Part shown: positions 1 to 7,370 of the stretch, one piece after another | How the letters are laid out: each line of letters starts with the position of its first letter | Numbering within the stretch: the stretch's first letter is position 1 | Assembly: GCA_018064455.1 (NCBI GenBank) | Contig: JAGHVH010000003.1 | Span: 62,001-126,000 of the forward strand | Length of the DNA stretch: 64,000 bases | Source of the DNA: Candidatus Limimonas egerieequi | Lineage (GTDB): Bacteria; Bacillota; Clostridia; Oscillospirales; Acutalibacteraceae | Reading direction: 5' to 3' | Position numbers and translations under genes: made by a program | The notes under the pieces: model-generated | Told to the model about the DNA's origin: nothing | The model's input: only the letters and a program-made list of their open reading frames with translations | Databases searched by the model: none

Positions 1-19
1 AATATAACATAATTGGGGT

Positions 20-47
20 TTGATGTCAACGATTTTTATTGTATAAT
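20..47 (+). promoter_or_regulatory. Promoter of the ketopantoate reductase-like gene
   Basis: A -35 like TTGATG (20-25) and a perfect -10 TATAAT (42-47) are 16 bp apart. An AGGAGG ribosome-binding site at 64-69 precedes the ATG at 78. Confidence 0.65.
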
Positions 48-77
48 ATTTGAGGATAAATTTAGGAGGCGGTATAA

Positions 78-1103
78 ATGAAATATGCAATTTATGGCGC
101 GGGTTCACTTGGCACAATTCTTGGCGCCTACATCACAAAGGCTGGTATTGATATTGAACTTGTAAACAGGAACAAGGCTCATACAACAGCCCTCAAAGAA
201 AACGGTGCTCATATCACTGGCACAGTTGATTTCACAGTTCCTGTAAATGCAAAATTCCCTGACGAGATGGAAGGTCCATATGATGTAATCTTCCTTATGA
301 CGAAACAGCTTCTTAACAAGGAAGTTGTTACTTTCTTAAAACCAATGCTTTCAGAAAAAGGTGTTATCGTAACACTCCAAAACGGCATCCCAGAGCCAGG
401 CGTTGCAGAGATAGTTGGCTCAGACCACACAATTGGCTGTGTAGTTGAATGGGGCGCAACACTCAAAGAGCCAGGCGTATCAGAACTTACATCTGATCCA
501 GAGGGACTTTCGTTCCATATGGGCAAGATGGAAGGTATCACTGACGAGCAGTTCAACCTTGCAAAAGAGCTTCTTGAAAAGATGTGCACAGTTGAGGTTG
601 AGGACAACCTTATTGGCGCACGTTGGTCAAAGCTCCTCATCAACGCAACTTTCTCTGGCCTTGGCACAGTAGTCGGCGGAACATTCGGCGACGTTACTGA
701 GACCAAGGATGGCCAAAAAGTTGCTATCCGTTGCATGAATGAATGTATCAACGTTGGCCGTGCTGCTGGTGCAACATTTGCCCCAGTTCAGGGCAAAGAT
801 ATCACCAAGCTCTTCTATTACAAGACACCTATCAAGAGAACTTTTGGTATTTTCCTTCTTCCAATTGCTATGAAAAAGCACAGACTTCTTGTTCCATCAA
901 TGCTCCAGGATTTGAGAAATGGCAAACCATGTGAGATTGATGCTATCAACGGTGTTGTTTGTGAGTGGGGTAAGAAAGTTGGAATCCCAACACCTGTTAA
1001 CGACAGAATTGTTGAAGTTATCAAAAAGCAACAAGCTGGCGAGCTCCCACTTTCACCAGAAAACATTCGTCTTTTCGATGACATTGTTAAAACTGTGAAG
1101 TAA
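78..1103 (+). CDS. Ketopantoate reductase family protein (ApbA/PanE-like), 341 aa
   Basis: NADPH-dependent 2-dehydropantoate 2-reductase family; the classical member reduces ketopantoate to pantoate in pantothenate/CoA synthesis. The N-terminal Rossmann motif GAGSLG is at residues 7-12, and the conserved catalytic Lys lies in WSKLLINA (about K185). The C-terminal helical domain has the family segment SMLQD followed by CEIDAINGVV. The length of 341 aa is slightly above the usual 290-310 because of an insert around residues 250-275 (KTPIKRTFGIFL). The ATG at 78 has an AGGAGG site 8 bp upstream. The gene stands alone between a promoter and a terminator, without panB, panC or panD in the window, so the true substrate may be another 2-oxo acid; the family is often over-annotated as PanE. 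Confidence 0.85.
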   Translation: MKYAIYGAGSLGTILGAYITKAGIDIELVNRNKAHTTALKENGAHITGTVDFTVPVNAKFPDEMEGPYDVIFLMTKQLLNKEVVTFLKPMLSEKGVIVTLQNGIPEPGVAEIVGSDHTIGCVVEWGATLKEPGVSELTSDPEGLSFHMGKMEGITDEQFNLAKELLEKMCTVEVEDNLIGARWSKLLINATFSGLGTVVGGTFGDVTETKDGQKVAIRCMNECINVGRAAGATFAPVQGKDITKLFYYKTPIKRTFGIFLLPIAMKKHRLLVPSMLQDLRNGKPCEIDAINGVVCEWGKKVGIPTPVNDRIVEVIKKQQAGELPLSPENIRLFDDIVKTVK

Positions 1104-1108
1104 TTTTT

Positions 1109-1137
1109 ATGGGACCCCAAATGGGGTCCCATTTTAC
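1109..1137 (+). terminator. Intrinsic terminator
   Basis: TGGGACCCC and GGGGTCCCA pair around a short AAAT loop (1110-1131), followed by TTTT. It ends the ketopantoate reductase-like unit. Confidence 0.85.
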
Positions 1138-1138
1138 C

Positions 1139-1167
1139 TTGACATTATCACGTATTATAAGTATAAT
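1139..1167 (+). promoter_or_regulatory. Consensus promoter of tRNA-Ser
   Basis: Perfect TTGACA (1139-1144), 17-bp spacer and perfect TATAAT (1162-1167), about 44 bp upstream of the mature tRNA. A full-consensus promoter suits a stable RNA. Confidence 0.85.
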
Positions 1168-1210
1168 ATTGCTTGCGTCAAATTGAATAAAACAACACTT
1201 TGGCTTACAC

Positions 1211-1301
1211 GGAGAAGTACCCAAGAGGCCGAAGGGGCTCCCCTGCTAAGGGAGTAGGTGCAGTAATGTACGCGGGTGTTCAAATCACCTCTTCTCCGCC
1301 A
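1211..1301 (+). tRNA. tRNA-Ser (anticodon GCU)
   Basis: The acceptor strands GGAGAAG (1211-1217) and CTTCTCC (1291-1297) pair fully. The discriminator G is at 1298 and CCA is encoded at 1299-1301. The anticodon stem CTCCC/GGGAG encloses the loop CTGCTAA, giving anticodon GCT at 1245-1247, which reads AGC/AGU serine codons. The long variable arm (about 1255-1275) is the class II feature expected of tRNA-Ser. The T-loop is read as GTTCAAATC. It stands alone, with its own promoter and terminator. Confidence 0.96.
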
Positions 1302-1334
1302 AAAACCTGTAGCTTAATTGCTACAGGTTTTTTT
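1302..1334 (+). terminator. Intrinsic terminator after tRNA-Ser
   Basis: ACCTGTAGC (1305-1313) pairs with GCTACAGGT (1320-1328), extended by A/T pairs, with a TTAATT loop and a seven-T tail. Confidence 0.9.
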
Positions 1335-1346
1335 ATGTGGTATAAT
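1318..1346 (+). promoter_or_regulatory. Promoter of the GTPase gene, overlapping the tRNA terminator
   Basis: TATAAT (1341-1346) is preceded by TGTGG, an extended -10. TTGCTA (1318-1323) is 17 bp upstream and lies within the loop and 3' arm of the terminator hairpin. Confidence 0.6.
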
Positions 1347-1374
1347 AAATGCACTATTATTTTGAGGTAGAGAT

Positions 1375-2457
1375 ATGGGAAATAAGTATTACGACAAGAC
1401 AGCGGAGAGGTTTAGCAAAGCGAGCGGGTTTGTCGCTGACAAGCAGACAAGCAGGGACTTAAAACTTGCGAGCAAAGAGATAGAGGACGATAGCAAGATT
1501 AACGTCCTCGTTATGGGTATATCCGGAGCGGGCAAGAGCACGCTTATCAATGCCGTGCTCGGCGAGGATAAGGCCAAAGTTGGTGATGGTGTTGCCATCA
1601 CCAGAAAGATGAAGGCTTATGAGAATGACGACGTACAGTTCCGTATGGTTGACACGGTAGGTCTTGAGTTTAACTACATGCGTCAGCAGAAGATACTAAG
1701 GGAGCTCTCAAAGTGGTCAGAGGCTGGTCTTAGTAGAAAGAACTTAAACAAGCTTGTTCACTGCATCTGGTTCTGTATTGATGCTCAATCAAAGCGTGTA
1801 TCAGATGAATCACTTAACTATCTCTATAAGATTTCAAAGATGTGGAAAGGCATTCCAATCATCGTTGTATTTACCAAGTCTTATTCTTCTGTCGCCATCA
1901 AGGATAACGAAGAGATGTTTTGGAATGTGTTGAAGAAATATCAAAAGAAGAAATCGTTCAATGTCTGTAATGTTGTCTCTGTGCTTGCTCGTGAGCTTGT
2001 AATTGACGAGACAAATATCATCAATGACTATGGTGTTGATAGACTTATTGATGCGACAACAGAGCTTATTCCAAAGGCAAAAGAGATCAATGAGGAAGTA
2101 ATGACAAATTGGTCCTACAAGATGAGAAAGAATGCTGCCAAGAAGTTTGTTAAGGCTGCAAAGCGCAGTGCTTTTGTTGCAACAGTAATGCCAACTAAGG
2201 GTGCGGATGCTGATTTCATAGAACCAATTTGGGACAGCATGCTTCAAAAGATTGCAAGTGCATACCTTCTTGACGAAACTGAGGAAGCGTTGATGCGTGA
2301 AAAGGTGACAGCCACTCGCAAGGGCGAGGAGTTCCTAATCAAACTTACCAAGCATTTCAAGGTGCTCTATGCACTCGAGATGTATTCCGCAACATCAATG
2401 ATCGGTGGCGATGCAATAGACGTATCCTTTAAGATGCTCAAGGAAAAGACCAAATAA
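1375..2457 (+). CDS. Membrane-associated-type GTPase with DUF697-like C-terminus, 360 aa
   Basis: P-loop GTPase of the Era/IRG-like group. Walker A GISGAGKS is at residues 48-55, a putative switch Thr in VAITRKM at about 76, and the G3 box DTVGLE at 93-98. The G4 position reads VFTKS instead of the usual NKxD. The C-terminal third (about 245-360) resembles DUF697, with RKNAAKKFVKAAKRS followed by a short hydrophobic stretch and a segment ending QKIASAYLL; this arrangement is known from bacterial GTPases of unknown role. GAGGTAG precedes the ATG. It has its own promoter and no partner gene. The cellular role is unknown. The missing canonical G4 Asp leaves nucleotide specificity open. Confidence 0.75.
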   Translation: MGNKYYDKTAERFSKASGFVADKQTSRDLKLASKEIEDDSKINVLVMGISGAGKSTLINAVLGEDKAKVGDGVAITRKMKAYENDDVQFRMVDTVGLEFNYMRQQKILRELSKWSEAGLSRKNLNKLVHCIWFCIDAQSKRVSDESLNYLYKISKMWKGIPIIVVFTKSYSSVAIKDNEEMFWNVLKKYQKKKSFNVCNVVSVLARELVIDETNIINDYGVDRLIDATTELIPKAKEINEEVMTNWSYKMRKNAAKKFVKAAKRSAFVATVMPTKGADADFIEPIWDSMLQKIASAYLLDETEEALMREKVTATRKGEEFLIKLTKHFKVLYALEMYSATSMIGGDAIDVSFKMLKEKTK

Positions 2458-2458
2458 T

Positions 2459-2486
2459 TTGCGAAACTGAATAACTGTGGTATAAT
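2459..2486 (+). promoter_or_regulatory. Promoter of the GNAT gene
   Basis: TATAAT (2481-2486) with the extended element TGTGG, and TTGCGA (2459-2464) at a 16-bp spacing. It overlaps an upstream in-frame ATG at 2485, which therefore cannot be the translation start. Confidence 0.65.
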
Positions 2487-2514
2487 GGATACAGTATATT
2501 TTCGGAGGTACGTA

Positions 2515-2994
2515 ATGGAACTTAAAAAGTGTGCTGATAGATCATTTAAAAATCGCGTAGATACAGAGGCCGATAAGCCTTTTGAGTTGCCAGCTGTAAA
2601 ACTCTCAGACGGCAAAAAGGCAGAGGATTATATGCCTGCTATTAAAGCTTTATTTGCGTCACTTGTAGAGGCTGAAAAGTCAACTGATGATCAACTTTAT
2701 TCAATATGCTTCAGCGGTCTTGATATCGGTTATGTAAGACTTGTTGGAATAAGCACTAAAACTCCAGAGATTCAGATAGCTTTGCTCCCTGACTTTTGGG
2801 GACGTGGCATTGCGCTTGACGTTATGAATTACGCCCTTCCAAAATTCCGCGAGGAATATAACCCAGATTACTTTATCTGGCACGCAAATGCCAACAACAA
2901 GGCTTCCACTAACCTTGCAATCAATGTAGGTGGTATTTTAGATGTTGAAGCAACAGAGGCCGTTGGTGGCATAGTTGAAACATACAGACTTTAA
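2515..2994 (+). CDS. GNAT-family N-acetyltransferase, 159 aa
   Basis: Predicted acetyl-CoA dependent acetyltransferase of the RimJ/RimL-like GNAT group. The acetyl-CoA binding signature is seen in IALLPDFWGRGIALDV (motif A, R/Q-x-x-G-x-G/A type), followed by NANNKASTNLAINVGG, the usual N-terminal-acetylase-like motif B. The ATG at 2515 is chosen because CGGAGGT lies 7 bp upstream; the earlier in-frame ATG falls inside the -10 box. The substrate cannot be read from the sequence. The gene is monocistronic, with its own promoter and terminator. Confidence 0.78.
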   Translation: MELKKCADRSFKNRVDTEADKPFELPAVKLSDGKKAEDYMPAIKALFASLVEAEKSTDDQLYSICFSGLDIGYVRLVGISTKTPEIQIALLPDFWGRGIALDVMNYALPKFREEYNPDYFIWHANANNKASTNLAINVGGILDVEATEAVGGIVETYRL

Positions 2995-3008
2995 TGAATA
3001 AAAGATTA

Positions 3009-3036
3009 AGGGGCAGCGGTTGCTGCCCCTTTTGTT
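3009..3036 (+). terminator. Terminator between convergent genes
   Basis: AGGGGCAGC (3009-3017) and GCTGCCCCT (3022-3030) form a stem with a 4-nt loop, followed by TTTGTTTT. The opposite side is A-rich (T-rich on the minus strand), so it may also serve the esterase gene. Confidence 0.85.
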
Positions 3037-3969
3037 TTAGATATATTTCATTACGAATTCATATGATTTGTCAAAGCAGTCACGGCCTTTTTTTACGATG
3101 GTAGCGATAGACCAAGCGTGGTTTCCAATTATGCCTGTTCCTTCGAACTCACCGTATGGTATGCCGTGAGCTTTGAGGTCTTCCATCAAATCGAACGCCT
3201 CATAGCGTAGCCAGTCGCGGCAACAACGAATTACAAATACTGGTGGGAATCCGTCGATTACCTTTGGACTTGCAAGCTCTCCCTCTGGAGTTTTGAGGAA
3301 TGCTTTTGCTTCTTCCATATCCTTGCCAAGGAAAGATGTGACAAACATACCCATGTCTGGGAAGTTTGACTGTTGTTTGTCCTCATCAATGAGAGCAGGA
3401 AGGTTGAAGCATCCACAGTGTGATACAACTGCATCAATGTGGAATTCATCGCGATGCTTGAAATTAATACCGAGCTTGTCGAGATATGATTTGTCAGTTG
3501 CGATGAGAGCAGCGTACATGATGTAGTAGCCACCAGCTGATTCACCAGCAAAGACTACTTTGCTTGTATCGATGTTCCACTCGTCAGCGTGGTCGTAGAT
3601 GTAGTCGATTGCACTAAAGATCTCGTGAAGCTGACCTGGGAATACCTTGTATGGTGCATAAGTGTAGGCGATAGATGCGGTGAAGAAACCTTTCTCTGCC
3701 CAGTTTGCGATGTATGTATCACGCATATCTGTTATGCCTGATACCCATCCACCACCGTGGATGTAAACGAAAAGAGGTTTCTTTTCGTTCTCGTTATCAC
3801 GTCTTGTGCAGAGGTTCAAAAACTGCTGTCTGCCTGTGCCATATTTTACGCGAGGAGTATATTTAAGAGTATCTGGGGTTTTGCGATGAAGTGCTAAGTA
3901 TGCAAAGCATTCTGTAAAGTTGTACCAGCATGTGCCAAGCACACCGCGCAAATAAACTGATTTTTTCAT
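3037..3969 (-). CDS. Alpha/beta-hydrolase, HSL/carboxylesterase-like, 310 aa
   Basis: Predicted esterase. The oxyanion-hole motif HGGGW is at residues 71-75 and the nucleophile elbow GESAG at 142-146 (Ser144). The acid is probably the Asp of CRDW (about 252) and the base the His of GNHAWS (about 284). These are the hallmarks of the hormone-sensitive lipase/BD-FAE family, which hydrolyses short acyl esters or carbohydrate acetyl/feruloyl esters. The protein has no convincing signal peptide, so it is probably cytoplasmic. GGAGGGA lies upstream of the ATG on the minus strand. The gene is monocistronic and divergent from the two-component system at 4103. Substrate unknown. Confidence 0.82.
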   Translation of the reverse strand: MKKSVYLRGVLGTCWYNFTECFAYLALHRKTPDTLKYTPRVKYGTGRQQFLNLCTRRDNENEKKPLFVYIHGGGWVSGITDMRDTYIANWAEKGFFTASIAYTYAPYKVFPGQLHEIFSAIDYIYDHADEWNIDTSKVVFAGESAGGYYIMYAALIATDKSYLDKLGINFKHRDEFHIDAVVSHCGCFNLPALIDEDKQQSNFPDMGMFVTSFLGKDMEEAKAFLKTPEGELASPKVIDGFPPVFVIRCCRDWLRYEAFDLMEDLKAHGIPYGEFEGTGIIGNHAWSIATIVKKGRDCFDKSYEFVMKYI

Positions 3970-3990
3970 TAAAATCCCTCCAAATAAGAA

Positions 3991-4018
3991 CTATAGACCA
4001 TTTGAATGTTGTTTGCAA
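3991..4018 (-). promoter_or_regulatory. Promoter of the esterase gene
   Basis: Reading the minus strand: TTGCAA (4018-4013), 16 bp, TATAGT (3996-3991), just upstream of the GGAGGGA ribosome-binding site. Confidence 0.55.
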
Positions 4019-4037
4019 GGACATCTGTCTGTATAAT
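4009..4037 (+). promoter_or_regulatory. Promoter of the response regulator gene
   Basis: TATAAT at 4032-4037 with a weak TTGTTT (4009-4014) 17 bp upstream. The -35 overlaps that of the divergent esterase promoter. Confidence 0.5.
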
Positions 4038-4102
4038 GTATTTAAGCATTTTTTAAGTATCACATTAATAATGAAAGTATCAAATAGTTAGAAGGTGCAT
4101 AT

Positions 4103-4780
4103 ATGAGAGTATTAATAGTTGAGGATGAAGTTCGTCTTGCAGAGGCACTCGGCGAAATCATGAAAGGCCAACGCTATAGCGTAGACATCGTCTACGACGG
4201 CGAGGATGGCCTTGATTACGCTATGAGCGACATCTATGACGTCATTGTCATGGACGTCATGCTGCCAAAGATGAACGGCTTTGACATCGTCCGCAAGATG
4301 AGAGAAGAGAAGAATCAGACGCCAGTCATCATGCTTACAGCAAAGGATGACACGGCTGATAAAATCAAAGGTCTTGATTGTGGCGCGGATGACTATCTAA
4401 CAAAGCCATTCATTCCTGGCGAGTTACTTGCGCGTATCCGCGCAATTTCACGTCGCCAGGGTGAAGTTGTACTTGATGAACTCAAGTTTGAAGATTTAAC
4501 ACTTAGCCTCTCTAACTACTCAGTATCATGCAATGGAAATTCAATAAATCTAGGTCCTAAGGAATTTGATATTTTAAAACTCTTGATGTCAAATCCAAAC
4601 ATCATTGTTCCAAAAGAGGATTTACTTATCAAAGTTTGGGGCATTGAGTCCGATGCAGAGGACAATAACGTAGAAGTATATATCTCGTTCCTTAGAAAGA
4701 AAATCGCACACATCAGTTCTAAGGTGGCTATCTCTACAGTACGCAAGATAGGATATCGTCTGGAGGTGCCAAATTGCTAA
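4103..4780 (+). CDS. OmpR/PhoB-family response regulator, 225 aa
   Basis: Transcription factor of a two-component system. The receiver domain (1-115) has the acidic pocket EDE at 7-9, phosphoacceptor Asp51 in VMDVMLPKMNG, the Thr of MLTAKDD and the Lys of LTKPF. The C-terminal winged-helix domain (about 130-223) contains LGPKEFDILKLLM and ends with VRKIGYRL, typical of the OmpR family. The stop overlaps the start of the kinase gene by 7 bp, so the two are translationally coupled. Targets are unknown. No cognate operator could be identified. Confidence 0.93.
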   Translation: MRVLIVEDEVRLAEALGEIMKGQRYSVDIVYDGEDGLDYAMSDIYDVIVMDVMLPKMNGFDIVRKMREEKNQTPVIMLTAKDDTADKIKGLDCGADDYLTKPFIPGELLARIRAISRRQGEVVLDELKFEDLTLSLSNYSVSCNGNSINLGPKEFDILKLLMSNPNIIVPKEDLLIKVWGIESDAEDNNVEVYISFLRKKIAHISSKVAISTVRKIGYRLEVPNC

Positions 4781-6069
4781 AAAAGTTAAGACGCCAATTT
4801 GTCCTTTCTAACATGTTCCTTGTAGGAATAGTTATCATTATGGTGTTCTGTATCCTAAATGTGGTCGTCTATAATTATGAGCGCAGAGAAACAATAAATG
4901 CTATGAGGTCATCTCTTGCTGGTAATATGAGTGAAGCCCTTTTCCCTGGTGGCAGGGTGGCACCATATTTGCCACAGCATAAAGGTGAAGATGATACTAC
5001 ACCAGATCGACTCTATTGTGTGTCGCTTATTGCAGTGCTCGACAAAGATGGAGAGATGGCTGTATATGAGACATCGGCAAACTACGATTACAGTACACAA
5101 GAAATCCGAAATATGATAAATGCCGCAATGGAGAGAGAAGATGACACTGGTATTCTCTCCCCAGGCAATGTTAGATTCTTACGGCAACAAACAAAAGATG
5201 GTTATAGGATCGCTTTTGCCGATAGAAGTTTTGAAAACAATGCATTAGTTTTTGTTTTCAGACTCAATTTTTTCGCTACCCTTATTATCCTCGCTATAAT
5301 GTTCATTATTTCGGATTATATGGCAAGGAAGGCTATTGAGCCGGTTGAGAAGTCGTGGAACGACCAGCAACGATTCGTTGCTGATGCCTCGCACGAACTT
5401 AAAACACCGCTCACTGTTATCCTTGCCAATATGGATATCATGCAAGCCAACAAGGATGCAACGATTTGGGAAGAGAACAAGTGGATTGAGAATACCAAGT
5501 CTGAGGCAACACGCATGACAGAGCTTGTCAACGACATGCTCTTCCTTGCAAGGTCAGATGCCAATATTGATCAGTCATATAACTTCCAAAATATCAACTT
5601 CTCTAAGCTTTCAGAGGAATGTGTTTTGACATTTGAATCAGTGGCATTTGAGAAGGGTATCAATTTCACTTCTAATATCCCAATGGATATGTTTACATAT
5701 GCTGATGAGGCGCGCATTAAGCAAGTAATAATGATACTCATCGACAACGCTATGAAGTATGTCAATGACAACGGAAGTATCTTTGTTACAGCGGAAAACC
5801 TTGGTAGACAGATTAAGTTCTCTGTTGCCAACACGGGTCAGGCAATCTCGCCTGAAAAGCAATCGCATATCTTTGAGCGATTCTATCGCGTCGATGATTC
5901 AAGAGCGCGTGAAAAGGGCGGCTATGGCCTTGGCCTTTCTATCGCGCAAAATATCATCGCCGCTCACGGTGGCAAGATAGGCCTTGATTATTCAAATGAA
6001 AAAGGCACTTGCTTTGCTTTCACTATTCCAATAAAGCAAAATGATGGACAGAAATTTAAAAGAGTCTAA
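4774..6069 (+). CDS. Sensor histidine kinase (HisKA type), 431 aa
   Basis: Membrane sensor kinase partner of the regulator encoded just upstream. Transmembrane segments are at about 12-33 and 158-180 and flank an extracytoplasmic domain of about 120 residues. The phosphoacceptor His207 is in ASHELKTPL. The ATP-binding lobe has the N-box DNAMKYVN, a G1-like VANTG and the G2 box GYGLGLSIAQ. The G1 box reads NTG instead of the usual DTG. Translation starts at TTG 4774, with TGGAGGTG just upstream inside the regulator gene. No HAMP domain is evident between TM2 and the dimerisation helix. Signal unknown. Confidence 0.92.
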   Translation: MLKKLRRQFVLSNMFLVGIVIIMVFCILNVVVYNYERRETINAMRSSLAGNMSEALFPGGRVAPYLPQHKGEDDTTPDRLYCVSLIAVLDKDGEMAVYETSANYDYSTQEIRNMINAAMEREDDTGILSPGNVRFLRQQTKDGYRIAFADRSFENNALVFVFRLNFFATLIILAIMFIISDYMARKAIEPVEKSWNDQQRFVADASHELKTPLTVILANMDIMQANKDATIWEENKWIENTKSEATRMTELVNDMLFLARSDANIDQSYNFQNINFSKLSEECVLTFESVAFEKGINFTSNIPMDMFTYADEARIKQVIMILIDNAMKYVNDNGSIFVTAENLGRQIKFSVANTGQAISPEKQSHIFERFYRVDDSRAREKGGYGLGLSIAQNIIAAHGGKIGLDYSNEKGTCFAFTIPIKQNDGQKFKRV

Positions 6070-6085
6070 ATATAGAATTTTTAAC

Positions 6086-6114
6086 TTTAATTTACTTTGG
6101 GGTAGTGATAGAAT
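6086..6114 (+). promoter_or_regulatory. Possible promoter of the 56-aa ORF
   Basis: TAGAAT (6109-6114) preceded by TGA (extended -10), with TTTAAT (6086-6091) 17 bp upstream. Confidence 0.4.
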
Positions 6115-6151
6115 ATTACTATCATTTAGTTTTGATTTAGGGGTGAATGAA

Positions 6152-6322
6152 ATGAAGCAGTTTTTAAAGGACTTTGCACTTAAGGCACTCAATTCTGCAA
6201 AGGACGGCCTTATGCAGGGCGTAACAGAGGGAATTAAGGAAGCCGTTAAGGAAAATGTTAAGGCACCTGTAAAGAAGGGCGTAAACGCTCTCTTCACACT
6301 CCCAAAGCAGTTTCTTAGCTAA
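6152..6322 (+). CDS. Small hypothetical protein, 56 aa
   Basis: A short ORF with a good ribosome-binding site (AGGGGTGA, 6140-6146) before the ATG at 6152, a possible own promoter and a strong terminator directly behind it. The product is Lys-rich and predicted to be helical (MKQFLKDFALKALN, then EGIKEAVKENVKAP), with hydrophobic residues spaced as in an amphipathic helix. It has no signal peptide and no Cys. The reading frame is open further upstream to 6041, but that overlaps the kinase gene and has no ribosome-binding site. I do not recognise a family; membrane-surface association is a guess from amphipathicity. Confidence 0.55.
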   Translation: MKQFLKDFALKALNSAKDGLMQGVTEGIKEAVKENVKAPVKKGVNALFTLPKQFLS

Positions 6323-6328
6323 TTAATT

Positions 6329-6359
6329 AAGACTGGAACAGTTTGTTCCAGTCTTTTTT
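6329..6359 (+). terminator. Intrinsic terminator
   Basis: GACTGGAAC (6331-6339) and GTTCCAGTC (6345-6353), extended by AA/TT, with a five-base loop and a TTTTTT tail. Confidence 0.9.
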
Positions 6360-6375
6360 CATAGAGGGGATTATT

Positions 6376-7314
6376 ATGGAATTTATCCTTACTAACAAAA
6401 ACGGAATGAAGGTCACAGTTGATTCAAAGGGCTGTGTTATTAAGGAAATAGTATTTGATGGTGATAACGTTATCTGTGCGCCACCGTATGCTGCCGCTGT
6501 AATCGGCCGTATTGCTGGCCGTATATCAGGCGGCAAGTTTACACTTGGTGGCGTAGAATACGCCTTGCCACAGAACGAGAATAACAATCAACTTCACGGC
6601 AATCACGAGTTTGATAGACAGGCCGACTGGCAAGGCACTCAGCTCGACAATATGCTCCTCCTTCGCTATTTGAGCACAGACGGAGCAAATGGTTTCCCGG
6701 GAGAGGTTGATACAGTTGTTACATATACTTTGTCTGAAGACAACACATTGACAATTAACTACAATGCGACAACAACGGGGTCAACTATTTTCAATCTTAC
6801 CAATCACGCATACTTTAATTTAAATGGTGATAGCACACCAATTTATAACCACAGAATAATTGCTGACTGTGAATATTTCGTTCCACTCAAAGAGGATTTG
6901 ACTCCTCTTGGAAAACTTCAAAAAGTTGATGATTCTATCTTTGATATCAGAGGTGGTCGACTCATTAAAAACGTCGTAGAATCAGGCGATTCACAGGTTG
7001 CACTTGCCAAAAATGGCTTTGATCATGCCTTTGTTTTCACCGATTGTAAAGATTATAACCTTTACACTAATGACAAAATCCACGAAGCAAGACTTATCTG
7101 TGAGGATAAAAAGCGCATAGTTACAATGAATACGGACTATCCTTGCTTTGTATGCTACTCAGGAAATCAGATGAAAGAGCGCCCTCATCTTGGCATTTGT
7201 CTTGAGGCGCAACTTTTACCGGATGCAATAAACCACGATGGCTTTGGCTCAATCGTACTTGAGCCAGGAAAAGCATTCTCACACTTTGTATCATACAAAT
7301 TCTCGACATATTAA
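6376..7314 (+). CDS. Aldose 1-epimerase (galactose mutarotase family), 312 aa
   Basis: Interconverts alpha and beta anomers of aldohexoses, feeding sugar catabolism in the cytoplasm. The family's two histidines are seen in NQLHGNHEFD (His74) and LTNHAYFNL (His144), with the substrate Asp in NGFDHAF and the general base Glu in CLEAQLLPDA near the C-terminus. The ATG at 6376 follows GAGGGGA; the earlier in-frame start at 6343 lies in the upstream terminator hairpin and is rejected. No gal genes are adjacent, so the preferred sugar is open. Confidence 0.9.
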   Translation: MEFILTNKNGMKVTVDSKGCVIKEIVFDGDNVICAPPYAAAVIGRIAGRISGGKFTLGGVEYALPQNENNNQLHGNHEFDRQADWQGTQLDNMLLLRYLSTDGANGFPGEVDTVVTYTLSEDNTLTINYNATTTGSTIFNLTNHAYFNLNGDSTPIYNHRIIADCEYFVPLKEDLTPLGKLQKVDDSIFDIRGGRLIKNVVESGDSQVALAKNGFDHAFVFTDCKDYNLYTNDKIHEARLICEDKKRIVTMNTDYPCFVCYSGNQMKERPHLGICLEAQLLPDAINHDGFGSIVLEPGKAFSHFVSYKFSTY

Positions 7315-7370
7315 TTGGCGTGTGATAAAATGAACAAGTTCTTAAACTTTGTATGAAAAGAGGAAAAACA

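Noticed and set aside
6041-6151. 93-aa reading of the small ORF from 6041
   Set aside because: It overlaps the kinase 3' end, lacks a ribosome-binding site and includes the likely promoter.
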